A stretch of DNA of 64,000 bases from Halomonas halodenitrificans DSM 735 (GTDB lineage Bacteria > Pseudomonadota > Gammaproteobacteria > Pseudomonadales > Halomonadaceae): NCBI RefSeq assembly GCF_000620045.1, contig NZ_JHVH01000012.1, forward strand, positions 1-64,000, given 5' to 3'. This document shows positions 1 through 9,228 of this stretch, piece by piece (within the stretch, counting starts at the first letter, position 1; each line of letters opens with the position of its first letter). The position numbers and the translations under genes were made by a program. The notes under the pieces are model-generated. The model was not told where the DNA came from. It ran no database searches and was given only the letters and a program-made list of their open reading frames with translations.

Positions 1-281
1 AAGTACACCGCGGCCTTTTTTGTTATGGCCAATTCCTCTGACATTTCAGAGAGTTGCCGCTTAAGTCGAGCGTTCTCATCGGCCAGTTTTTGCTCGCGAT
101 CGGAGGTGTTCTTCTTCTGCTGAGCTTTGGCACGCCATTGATAGAGCTGGCTTGGCTGCAGACCCAGCTCACGAGCAGCAGCGGCAGCCCCCACTCGGTC
201 AGCGAGGGCAAGCGCCTCCTCGCGGTAGGCATCAGAGTAACGGGCACGTGTCTTCTTCATCGGAGTAGCTTGCTTTGCCAT
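1..281 (-). CDS. IS3-family transposase OrfA (partial, cut by window edge)
   Basis: About 93 residues of an IS3/IS911-type OrfA. The ATG at 281 follows a good ribosome site (GAGGTGAC). The N-terminal helix-turn-helix shows the family pattern (RYSDAYREEALALADRVG, then ARELGLQPSQLYQWR), and a leucine-rich coiled region follows (ENARLKRQLSEMSEEL). In this family OrfA binds the element ends and is joined to the DDE catalytic OrfB by a -1 frameshift; orfB would lie beyond base 1. The short open frames overlapping this stretch in other frames are shadows. Confidence 0.85.
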   Translation of the reverse strand, partial: MAKQATPMKKTRARYSDAYREEALALADRVGAAAAARELGLQPSQLYQWRAKAQQKKNTSDREQKLADENARLKRQLSEMSEELAITKKAAVY

Positions 282-339
282 GGGTCACCTCGTTGAGTGT
301 ATACCTTAACGGGGTGTCCACTGTTGGTGGGCAAGATCA
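1..339 (-). mobile_element. IS3-family insertion sequence, one end (partial)
   Basis: One end of an IS3-family element whose transposase OrfA reads leftwards out of the window. The likely outer tip is the TGATCTTGCCCACC stretch read on the minus strand from 339, followed by TGGACACCCC at 320-311. IS3-family ends usually begin with TG, and the tip coincides with the point where the brxA reading frame breaks. The other end and the target duplication lie outside the window, so the exact boundary is an inference. Confidence 0.7.
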
Positions 340-726
340 GTCATCCCACTGGTAGGGCTCAAGGCGCTCGGCCTGGGTCACAAAGGCATCAGCCACCACC
401 GTCTCCAGGAACTCCACCAGCAGCAGGTTGCGAGCCAACGCGGCGCAGAACGCCACCTGGGTAGCCAGCTGGTCATCCCCATCGCTCAACACCTGCCAGA
501 ACGGCTCAGGAAGCCGCACAAGCCGCTTGCGGATTGCCTGGGCCATGCGCCTGGCCGTGGCCGGCCGCGCCTTCTGGAGGCGATTCTCGTCGAGGATGGC
601 CGCCTTCCATGCCGCGTCATCGACGCCGGCCAGCAGCAACTCCGCCACGATGCGGCTCTCGCGGACCATGAGCGAGCCACCGATCAGGTCGGAATTGTAG
701 TGGAAGTCATGGGGGTTAGTATTCAC
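337..726 (-). pseudogene. brxA: Truncated brxA (BREX phage-defence, DUF1819 family)
   Basis: This 129-residue protein matches the N-terminal two thirds of BrxA: IGGSLMVRESRIVAELLL is followed by ENRLQKARPATARRMAQAIR and a VATQ-type helix (DDQLATQVAFCAALARN). BrxA is usually about 200 residues and is the first gene of type 1 BREX operons, a DNA-binding accessory protein of a methylation-linked phage-exclusion system. Here the frame ends at a TGA that appears to be the first three bases of the adjoining IS3-family element, so the C-terminal third is missing. The start is a GTG at 726, inside an imperfect repeat shared with the far edge of the recombinase cassette. Any brxB/brxC genes would lie left of the window. 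Confidence 0.75.
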
Positions 727-736
727 AAGGCTTTAG
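721..736. repeat. Direct repeat, candidate left junction of the recombinase element
   Basis: ATTCACAAGGCTTTAG here and ATTCACAAGCCTATAG at 6491-6506 agree in 14 of 16 positions and have the same orientation. They lie at the two edges of the recombinase cassette, as expected of attL/attR-type junctions. The copy also contains the GTG start used for brxA. Confidence 0.4.
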
Positions 737-923
737 CTCGTAGAAAAAATGCTTGGATCTATGGAGGTTTATCTTCTCAATCCAGTGGCGGAAAACTCGT
801 CGAGCTCATACATAGAATGTGATTATTACATGACAAGTTAGCCAACGCCAATCAAGACCCAGAAATCCTGCACCCGATACTCCTAAGCTTACAAGCAAGC
901 AAGTCTCCAAAGCGGTTTCCAAG
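727..923. other. Non-coding stretch between brxA and the recombinase operon
   Basis: Just under 200 bases without a convincing gene. It would hold the brxA promoter on the minus strand and the 3' end of the recombinase operon. No strong terminator hairpin or clear sigma-70 promoter stands out; a 27-codon plus-strand frame starting near 761 has no ribosome site and was not called. Confidence 0.4.
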
Positions 924-1316
924 CTACTTCCTGAACTGAACCAGCGGCCGATCCAACTTCGCTTGAGACACGCCATACATATCCGCATTAGCCTGCCATA
1001 TAATGAAGCGCTCAAGAAGCTTCTTGTTAACCATTTTGAGCTGCTGGTTCGCTTCAGTCAGCTTTTCAATACGCTCATTTGCCTGCTGAATATCCTTAAC
1101 CCAGCCCGGCTTGGAAGTTGATGCTTTAAGCGCCGCCTTGCGATCCTTCATAGCCATATCTACTGCTGGAAGCTTCATCAAAGACTGGCGAGCACGACTA
1201 ATGTTGAGCTTGGCTTTGCAGGCCTCGACCAGAAGAGGCCAAGTTAGCTTGGACCCAGACCACTCTTCAATCAGCTTGATGATATTGGCTTCATCTTTCT
1301 TCGTTAAATGCCCCAC
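924..1316 (-). CDS. Small coiled-coil protein of the recombinase operon (TnpC-like)
   Basis: This 130-residue protein starts at a GTG (1316) two bases after the stop of the 734-residue recombinase gene, with GAGGTG as ribosome site. The N-terminal part (about residues 25-60, TWPLLVEACKAKLNISRARQ) looks like a small DNA-binding fold. Residues 78-105 form a clear coiled coil (IQQANERIEKLTEANQQLK, then VNKKLLERF). Size, position as last gene and the HTH-then-coil layout resemble TnpC of Tn554, an accessory factor that influences orientation and efficiency of transposition there. No catalytic motif is visible. The function here is inferred only from architecture and context. Confidence 0.55.
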   Translation of the reverse strand: MGHLTKKDEANIIKLIEEWSGSKLTWPLLVEACKAKLNISRARQSLMKLPAVDMAMKDRKAALKASTSKPGWVKDIQQANERIEKLTEANQQLKMVNKKLLERFIIWQANADMYGVSQAKLDRPLVQFRK

Positions 1317-1318
1317 AG

Positions 1319-3523
1319 TTACACCTCAATATCGTCTAACATTGCTGACAACTCGTCCAAGGACGGCAGCTGCTCATTTGTATCTTCGATGACGTTGGCA
1401 TCCGTCAGCCCGGCCATTACTGCGGCATTGTTTGTCAGTGTCCAACCATTATCGACGTTCCACACGATGTCGCCGTTTTCGAGTTCAGGATTCTCCAGGG
1501 TTCGAATCAGCGCGTCACACTTATAGAGATCCATACCCACTTTTTTGACCCACTCCGAGGCCCCAAAGATATCACGAGACTTGGCATCAAGCGCTTTTTC
1601 ATAGCGGCGCTTAAGATCCGCGCGCTCTTCTTTGAGATTTTCGAGCTTCACATCATCACCCTTCACACAACCCAGCTTCCCACATGTCAAGCAGGCCCCC
1701 ATTTTTGGGCAGGGTTCGGAGGCAAAGTTGTGCACACAAATCCCAACGTGTGTCTGATGGATGACTAGGTCCTGATCACCCTCATGGAGATCTGTCACAT
1801 CACTGAGACTCAAAGGTTGATTTGTTTTGACCTTTTCCAGCCGCTGAGCCGCATTGCTGTGCTTGGTTTTGGGGTGATAGTGCGCAACCCTTTGGGTACG
1901 CTCCTCGACGGTCTCATGATTATAGACCGAGCCCATACTAGTACGTCCAGAAAACGCATCGATAAATAGTTGTGAAAGGCCTGCTAGGTGCATCGCAGTA
2001 TTCAGCTCGTGACGGAAAGCATGCGTATTCACCTTAAGAGCTGGGTAACCATGGCGCTCGAATATGCTTCTTACGTACCTGTTTGATCCGGCTGACAATT
2101 GGCCGACCATACGTGATTGGCTAGCAGCGATCTCCACGCCAAAACCTTTTGGCATGCTCGTGTTACCATCTTCAACAGGCAGCGCCCCTGTTCGCACAGT
2201 GAACAACGCATCACGGTATTTCACACGCGCTTTGCCTTCAGTATAGGGTGTAGTGTAAGGAAAATGTTTAGGTAGGTATTTTTCGCGCACCAAAATATTT
2301 AGTTTGCGTAACGTAATCACACACCTATCGTTAAACTCAAAGCGCAGAACCCCGCTCTTACCCTTCGCAAAGATTCGCTTTCCCTGACTAGTATCCCACC
2401 CGTCGCGTATCTCGCCCAGTAACGCTCTTGCGGCTGGGCTGAGATCCTTTCGCTTCTCCAAGTGCCGCAAAAAGGCGTTGTTGAAGCTTCCTCGCGGGCC
2501 ATGGTCTCCTCGGATCGAAATTTTGAGCGCTGCACACACTTCTGGATAGGTGAGCGGATCATCAAGGCCCTTTTGTGGCAGCTCTTCATGCGGTGGAAAT
2601 TGATCGGGATAATCTTCCAGAAACGCAGCGTGGGCCCGACCTTCATCGGTGACCGATTTCAGCAACGCAATTGCACGCTCGACGACTGGCTCCATCTCAG
2701 GCTTAACTACTGGCTTCAGCATTGGCTTATTTAGCTTTTCAGCGTACCAGCGCAAGAACATCCGCTGATCGCCTACAGTATCCTCTTTGAACACGAGGCA
2801 GTCCTGCTCAACATCTGCCAACTCACCAATACGACTAGGCGTACTAAGCAAAAGAGCGCATGCAGATGTCACGACAATGTCTATTGGACTGGTAAAATTG
2901 TTATAAAAAATCTCCCCCAGGGCTTTTATCGCTTCAGGACTGGGAAGCTTCTGCTCACGATCCGCTTTTAACTGTTTGAGCGTGCGACGAGGCTTAAGTT
3001 TAAGCGGAGAAGTCCAGCTAAAACTTATCTTGAGCATTTTTTTGTCTCGCATCAGGGAGATTATTTTCTCAAGCACCTTACCGACGCAGTATGCGCTATT
3101 GCCTCCTTTCCAGTGTGATTTCATGTGCTCACAGGCTCTGTTGCATATCGCAGCTGAAACCAGCGTCACATCACGCGTACCGGTCAACTCGACCAGTGCG
3201 ACCTCAAGGGCTCTCATAGCAGAGAGCCATTCCTTTACGCTCTTTTTTGTTTCGTAGATACGGCGGTACACCAAAACTGCCTTGGCAAAGTCTGTGAAGG
3301 GGGGCTGCATTTTTACTGGGGCACTACGGGTCGATCCCAGAACCGTGAAAGCACAGCTTACAAAGCCGTGGAGGTGCCAGCTATCATCTTCCCAAAAAAT
3401 ACTGGCGTGCACCCTATCAGGAATACCCTTTGGGAGGGTCTCTTTCGCCCACTCAACAAACGCATTCAACTGCGCCTCCGCAGTTAGGTGACTCTTCGCC
3501 TTAAAATCGGTGATGTTTGTCAT
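1319..3523 (-). CDS. Large tyrosine recombinase with C-terminal cysteine cluster
   Basis: A 734-residue protein. Catalytic elements of a tyrosine recombinase can be seen: an arginine at about 231 (TPSRIGELADVEQD), H-x-x-R at 501-504 (HAFRHELN) and a tyrosine at about 534 (GSVYNHETVEER). The usual H/W position is occupied by SGR, which is atypical. The C-terminal region has a cysteine cluster (C596, C605, C611, C614, C619; CPKMGACLTCGKLGC) that probably binds zinc. It is comparable in size to TnpB of Tn554 (about 630). The start overlaps the preceding gene by 23 bases, implying translational coupling. It probably acts with the other two recombinases in DNA strand exchange; which one is catalytic in which step is unknown. 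Confidence 0.7.
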   Translation of the reverse strand: MTNITDFKAKSHLTAEAQLNAFVEWAKETLPKGIPDRVHASIFWEDDSWHLHGFVSCAFTVLGSTRSAPVKMQPPFTDFAKAVLVYRRIYETKKSVKEWLSAMRALEVALVELTGTRDVTLVSAAICNRACEHMKSHWKGGNSAYCVGKVLEKIISLMRDKKMLKISFSWTSPLKLKPRRTLKQLKADREQKLPSPEAIKALGEIFYNNFTSPIDIVVTSACALLLSTPSRIGELADVEQDCLVFKEDTVGDQRMFLRWYAEKLNKPMLKPVVKPEMEPVVERAIALLKSVTDEGRAHAAFLEDYPDQFPPHEELPQKGLDDPLTYPEVCAALKISIRGDHGPRGSFNNAFLRHLEKRKDLSPAARALLGEIRDGWDTSQGKRIFAKGKSGVLRFEFNDRCVITLRKLNILVREKYLPKHFPYTTPYTEGKARVKYRDALFTVRTGALPVEDGNTSMPKGFGVEIAASQSRMVGQLSAGSNRYVRSIFERHGYPALKVNTHAFRHELNTAMHLAGLSQLFIDAFSGRTSMGSVYNHETVEERTQRVAHYHPKTKHSNAAQRLEKVKTNQPLSLSDVTDLHEGDQDLVIHQTHVGICVHNFASEPCPKMGACLTCGKLGCVKGDDVKLENLKEERADLKRRYEKALDAKSRDIFGASEWVKKVGMDLYKCDALIRTLENPELENGDIVWNVDNGWTLTNNAAVMAGLTDANVIEDTNEQLPSLDELSAMLDDIEV

Positions 3524-5108
3524 GCGTCACCCCATATGAACAGGCTAATTGGCGCAGGGATTGACAGTCTAGAATAACCTTACGGCAGGCCAAAATGGCG
3601 CGATCCCAGAGCACTGCTGTGGTTTTATCGGTAGTGATGATTTGCGCACGCCGACGTTCCAGCCGTTCAAGAACAGACGTGTGATCCGCCTCCAAAAGTG
3701 GTTGGAATTTACCGCATCCATAGCAGGAAAAGGGTGCATCTAGATGGCAAACTGTATCGGCGCCGCATATGGCCAGATCTTCAATCTGCCGATCCACTTG
3801 ATTCCCATTTTTCGCTGATGTTCGATCCGTCACGATGGTGCCCGTAAAAGCTCTTACAACGAGCGCTAGATGATCACTCATCTTCTCGTCAATCAGCTTC
3901 ATCAACTCTGCCGATACTGCTCGATATTTACGAACGGTATGTGTATTAGAATGCATCAATGCGCTAGCGATTGACCACTCATCCAGCCCTACATTCGAGA
4001 GATCGGTACCGAGCGTGTGCCTGAAGCGATGGCCCTTGCTGATTTTCAGAGGCTGATGGGTGCGCGAAGAAATGGGAAAGTCAGACATGCTTTCCATTTC
4101 AAACAGCCAAGACCTTATAACAGCATCGGAAGTATGAAACTTCGCCTCAGGTTCCTGCTCCAACGAATTGTGGTCAGGTAGGTCAACTATGACGGGGATC
4201 CGCTTTCTATCACCTCCTCTACATTTCATCTTACGACGAAAGAGTGGCACATTCGCAATCGCCTTATCCCAATCGGCTCGACCAGGATATTCCTGCTCAA
4301 GTCGAGCGAGAACAATCGACCGATAGGCCTGCACGGTATTGTAAAGATCCTCATCTAAGCTGAAGGTCTCGGGCTTTGCTCTCCATCCCGCATCATCACC
4401 TTTCTGCTTCGCCCAGAAGATTCGAATCTGGTAGCCCCGCTCGGTTTTGATAAAGTCGTTAAAGACCATCATGCGCAGTTGTACACCACGCTGTCCGTAG
4501 ATCATCGCCAGACGTAAATAGAGGTAGCGTTCAGGATCTAAATTGCCGTGACAGAACTGCTCATGCGCCCACTGATGTAGGGCGTCTTGCTCCGCCTGTG
4601 TGAACGGTCCCTGTTGAGGATCTAAGCGCAAAATGACATCGTTTTCGAGCCGCTTTTTCTTGGGTAGTCTGTTATAAGCATCAACCAGGACTTGCGATGG
4701 TCGCTGTTCAAGCGATTCGCACTCTTGCCAAAATTTCATGAAGCCGTTCAGCGAGGAGAATGCTTCCTTACTAAAACGCTCGCGCAAATCAACAAGATGA
4801 TACTCATTGAGGGGATCTAACCCAACTTGCGCCGCGCGTGACAGAGTTGAAGTGACTCCTATAATAGTACTCTGCCCAACCTCCACCATGCGGTAGGCCA
4901 AGGCGGCGTGTAACCAGCGTTGCCAGTCAGGCGGAACACAAACGATTGCAGTTTTCCAATTGACCGAACTGCGGACTGACCTATCAGGCCACCACATCGG
5001 TTCAGAGGGAGTGAAAAACTCACCACATTTGGCGAGTCGAGGTGTGTTCAGCCACGTATCGAGAGAGTCCTGAGTCGGTGCTGAAAGTGCTGTAGGCCCT
5101 ATATTCAT
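3501..5108 (-). CDS. Tyrosine recombinase with zinc-binding-like C-terminus
   Basis: A 535-residue site-specific recombinase. All five canonical positions can be placed: R207 (GQRGVQLRMM), H360-x-x-R363 (GHRFRHTLG), H386 (ALMHSNTHT) and Y395 (VRKYRAVS). The full active site suggests it can itself cleave DNA. A C-terminal cluster C448, C454, C462, C465 (CYGCGK) resembles that of the neighbouring large recombinase. The ATG at 5108 overlaps the stop of the upstream recombinase by four bases (ATGA), as in coupled operons. It is the middle gene of the recombinase trio; its DNA target is unknown. Confidence 0.75.
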   Translation of the reverse strand: MNIGPTALSAPTQDSLDTWLNTPRLAKCGEFFTPSEPMWWPDRSVRSSVNWKTAIVCVPPDWQRWLHAALAYRMVEVGQSTIIGVTSTLSRAAQVGLDPLNEYHLVDLRERFSKEAFSSLNGFMKFWQECESLEQRPSQVLVDAYNRLPKKKRLENDVILRLDPQQGPFTQAEQDALHQWAHEQFCHGNLDPERYLYLRLAMIYGQRGVQLRMMVFNDFIKTERGYQIRIFWAKQKGDDAGWRAKPETFSLDEDLYNTVQAYRSIVLARLEQEYPGRADWDKAIANVPLFRRKMKCRGGDRKRIPVIVDLPDHNSLEQEPEAKFHTSDAVIRSWLFEMESMSDFPISSRTHQPLKISKGHRFRHTLGTDLSNVGLDEWSIASALMHSNTHTVRKYRAVSAELMKLIDEKMSDHLALVVRAFTGTIVTDRTSAKNGNQVDRQIEDLAICGADTVCHLDAPFSCYGCGKFQPLLEADHTSVLERLERRRAQIITTDKTTAVLWDRAILACRKVILDCQSLRQLACSYGVTHDKHHRF

Positions 5109-6370
5109 CCTGCGTATCCCTTAAAAATTCCATCTTCAACACTCTTTCTGATTGCCTTGAATTTATCTGAGCGCTTTTTCATCGCCTTATCTGCTTCTTC
5201 TTTCCAGAATTTCGCCCCGTAGAGGCTCGGCATATTAGATTCAGGACTCCACCCAAACATCCAAGTCAAGACTTTTTGAACTTGAGTTGTGCGGTCTTCT
5301 GGCGTTAGCTTCTCAAGCTCTTCGCGCATGCTTTCAAGCATCGTGTAGACCGCGTCATGCCTCAGAATATGGGGATGAATGTGAGCCAGTTCAGGCGCTA
5401 CCTTGCCAACTCGTGGGAAAACGCCATCCAGCGCTTTTATGCTCAAAGGTTTACCTTCATTTCGTCTATGAGATACGAGCAAGAACGGATGTTTTTTCGC
5501 CTCAGACGGCCCCTTCGTCATGATACGGTGAGTGTCTACATACTCCTGTAACGCCCAGATAAGGTCATCACTCATTTGCAGCATGCGTTCGTGGGTTTTA
5601 AATTGTGGTGCCAGGGTACGCGGGTCGACTTCCTCATCCTCCAGATTGACAATTGATAGTTGCCCGCTGTGCCAATGAATATCACTGAGCTTAATCAGAA
5701 GCATTTCGGAGCGGCGCATCCCCAACTCAAGACCCAGGAGAAGAATAATATAATTACGCAACCTTAGCGATTTATTTGCGAAGGGGCTCTTGGAGTTCTC
5801 AGGATGCATAACCTCTAACAAGTGATCACGCTCCTGATTACTCAACCCTTTCATCTCTTCGTTTTTTCTCTTCCTCCAAGCAGGCTTAGCGGCCTTTATT
5901 TTTCGATTAAAACGTCGCTCAACATCATTAACAGCTACATCTCGTGTCGCTTCGTCACCTATCTTGTCATACAGAAACTTGAGGTAGTCACGCACAGCTT
6001 CAAGACGTTGCTGTGCATGGGTTCTACCTACCGTTTCATAGCCCGCTGGTAGAAGACGCAAGTTAGCATACTTTTTATCCAGAGTTTTTTTATTTAATGC
6101 GGCGTCCGCAACGAATCGTGAGATTTCACTATCAGTTAAATAGAGTGACTTAGGACGATCTTCCAAGCGCTTTATCAGATCTATTGACTCATACTCCAGA
6201 AAGTCTTCAAGCAATCCGATATGCTCTAAATATTTCTGCTGCGTGTTTAATGCCCGACTCGACTGCTCAAGAGTCACATAAATATTCGGATAGTAAACGG
6301 GCATGTGCTCTTGAACCAGCACCTTTCTCCTAGTGCCGTTGCACGTTATTTCTACGACCTTGCAACCCAT
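5105..6370 (-). CDS. Tyrosine recombinase, first gene of the recombinase operon
   Basis: With the start at 6370 the protein has 421 residues. An in-frame ATG at 6463 would add 31 residues of unlikely composition (an FGWGGG stretch encoded by the ribosome site itself), and 6370 is preceded by GGGGAGGGGG. The N-terminal half (about 30-170) is a SAM-like core-binding domain. The catalytic half carries R219 (ELGMRRSEMLLIKLSDI), H334-x-x-R337 (HPHILRHDAV), W374 in the H/W position and Y384 (SLYGAKFW). It is the most integrase-like of the three and sits at the edge facing ettA, the usual place for an integrase at an element boundary. Its ATGA overlap with the next gene indicates one transcript. Confidence 0.78.
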   Translation of the reverse strand: MGCKVVEITCNGTRRKVLVQEHMPVYYPNIYVTLEQSSRALNTQQKYLEHIGLLEDFLEYESIDLIKRLEDRPKSLYLTDSEISRFVADAALNKKTLDKKYANLRLLPAGYETVGRTHAQQRLEAVRDYLKFLYDKIGDEATRDVAVNDVERRFNRKIKAAKPAWRKRKNEEMKGLSNQERDHLLEVMHPENSKSPFANKSLRLRNYIILLLGLELGMRRSEMLLIKLSDIHWHSGQLSIVNLEDEEVDPRTLAPQFKTHERMLQMSDDLIWALQEYVDTHRIMTKGPSEAKKHPFLLVSHRRNEGKPLSIKALDGVFPRVGKVAPELAHIHPHILRHDAVYTMLESMREELEKLTPEDRTTQVQKVLTWMFGWSPESNMPSLYGAKFWKEEADKAMKKRSDKFKAIRKSVEDGIFKGYAG

Positions 6371-6490
6371 GCCCCCTCCCCACCCAAAAACTTGACTTTT
6401 CTCAGTATAGTAAAGAATAATAGGGCGGCCAACCAAAAAATAACTTTTTTTATTTTGTTCCACGCGCTCAAAAACCTTATAAAGTCATGA

Positions 6491-6506
6491 ATTCACAAGC
6501 CTATAG
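6491..6506. repeat. Direct repeat, candidate right junction of the recombinase element
   Basis: ATTCACAAGCCTATAG is the partner of the 721-736 copy (14 of 16 identical). It ends 11 bases before the ettA start codon, so an insertion here would have replaced the native ettA promoter and leader. Confidence 0.4.
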
Positions 6507-6517
6507 GTGTTATTAAG

Positions 6518-8206
<1,689 letters not shown>

Positions 8207-8237
8207 CCGGCCTTGCCGAAGCGATACGCTGTAGGTG

Positions 8238-8270
8238 AAAACCCCACTGACCTTGCGGTCGTGGGGTTTT
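8238..8270. terminator. Bidirectional terminator between ettA and lpxL
   Basis: AAAACCCCAC (8238-8247) pairs with GTGGGGTTTT (8261-8270) around a 13-base loop. A T-run follows on the plus strand and, by symmetry, on the minus strand, which suits two convergent genes. Confidence 0.85.
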
Positions 8271-8290
8271 CTTTCTACTGACGTCTGGCT

Positions 8291-9208
8291 TCAGTAGAGC
8301 TTGGGCTCGCCTTCCGGCCGGGTCTTGAAACGCCGATGCAGCCACAGGTACTGCTCGGGATGCCGACGAATCGCCGCCTCGATCACGGCGTTGATACGCG
8401 TGGCATCGGCCACTTCGTCATGGCTGGGAAAGTCCTCCAGCGGCGGCAGGTATTCGAGGGTGTAGGTGCGATTATCGGCGTTGCGGTGGAAGATCAGCGG
8501 TATCACCGGCGCCCCGGTCATGCGAGCGATACGCGCGGTCATCTTCACCGTGGCCGCCTGAATGCCGAAGAATGGCGCGAAGACGCTGACGTCGCGGCCG
8601 AAATCCTGATCCGGGGAGTACCAGACCGCGTGCCCCGCCTTGATGCGCCGCACCACGCCGCGCAGGTCGTGACGGTCGAGCACCGTATCGAAGTAAGGCG
8701 CCCGGGCCCGCCCCATGAAGCGGGCAAACAGCGGGTTGTCGTGGGGGCGCTGAACGGCATCGGCACGGAAGTAGAGCGAATGCAGGGCCGCGCCGAGATC
8801 CAGGGTCGAAAAATGCACTCCCAGGATCAACGCTCCCTTGCCCTCGGCCTCCAGTCGGGTGCGATGCTCCTGCCCCTTGAAGACGACGCGATGCCGGAGG
8901 TCCTCGGGGTCGCGACACCAGCCGGTAGCGGTCTCCACAAGGCCGATGCCGTTGGCGATAAAGGTCTCCCGGACCAGGCGCCGCTGCTCGTCGGCGTCAA
9001 GCGCCGGGAAGCACAGCCTGAGATTGGTCTCGGTAATATGCCGGCGCCGCCCGGCAAGGCGCCGGGCAGCCAGCCCGATCAGCTTGCCGATCCACAGCCT
9101 GAGCCGCCAGGGCAGCCAGGCCACGACATGCATGGCCCCGATGGATAACCAGACGGGCCAATAGCGAGGGTGGGCGAAGTTATGCCGGCTAGAATCGTCC
9201 CTGAACAT
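8291..9208 (-). CDS. lpxL: Lipid A biosynthesis lauroyl-type acyltransferase (LpxL/HtrB family)
   Basis: A 305-residue inner-membrane acyltransferase that adds a secondary acyl chain from acyl-ACP to the Kdo2-lipid A precursor. One N-terminal membrane segment (about 15-35) is followed by the family's H-X4-D catalytic motif (HFSTLDLG) and conserved blocks such as QRPHDNPLF and YSPDQDFG. A frame open to 9358 exists, but the ATG at 9208 has an AGGA ribosome site and gives the normal family length and N-terminus (MFRDDSSRH). LpxL and LpxM paralogues cannot be told apart here; substrate chain length is unknown. It lies just downstream of alr on the same strand. Confidence 0.85.
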   Translation of the reverse strand: MFRDDSSRHNFAHPRYWPVWLSIGAMHVVAWLPWRLRLWIGKLIGLAARRLAGRRRHITETNLRLCFPALDADEQRRLVRETFIANGIGLVETATGWCRDPEDLRHRVVFKGQEHRTRLEAEGKGALILGVHFSTLDLGAALHSLYFRADAVQRPHDNPLFARFMGRARAPYFDTVLDRHDLRGVVRRIKAGHAVWYSPDQDFGRDVSVFAPFFGIQAATVKMTARIARMTGAPVIPLIFHRNADNRTYTLEYLPPLEDFPSHDEVADATRINAVIEAAIRRHPEQYLWLHRRFKTRPEGEPKLY

Positions 9209-9228
9209 GCTCGGTTCCTGTCGGGCTT

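Larger units (their letters stand above)
721..6506 (-). mobile_element. Four-gene tyrosine-recombinase cassette (Tn554-like / gamma-mobile-trio-like module)
   Basis: Four minus-strand genes with overlapping or nearly abutting ends (6370 to 924) encode three distinct tyrosine recombinases and one short coiled-coil protein. That is the architecture of Tn554 TnpA-TnpB-TnpC and of other multi-recombinase modules reported to mobilise defence islands. Base composition is clearly lower in GC than in ettA and beyond. Imperfect 16-bp direct repeats at 721-736 and 6491-6506 bracket the cassette. Whether the mobile unit ends there, or continues left to carry the BREX genes as cargo, cannot be decided from this window. 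Confidence 0.55.
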
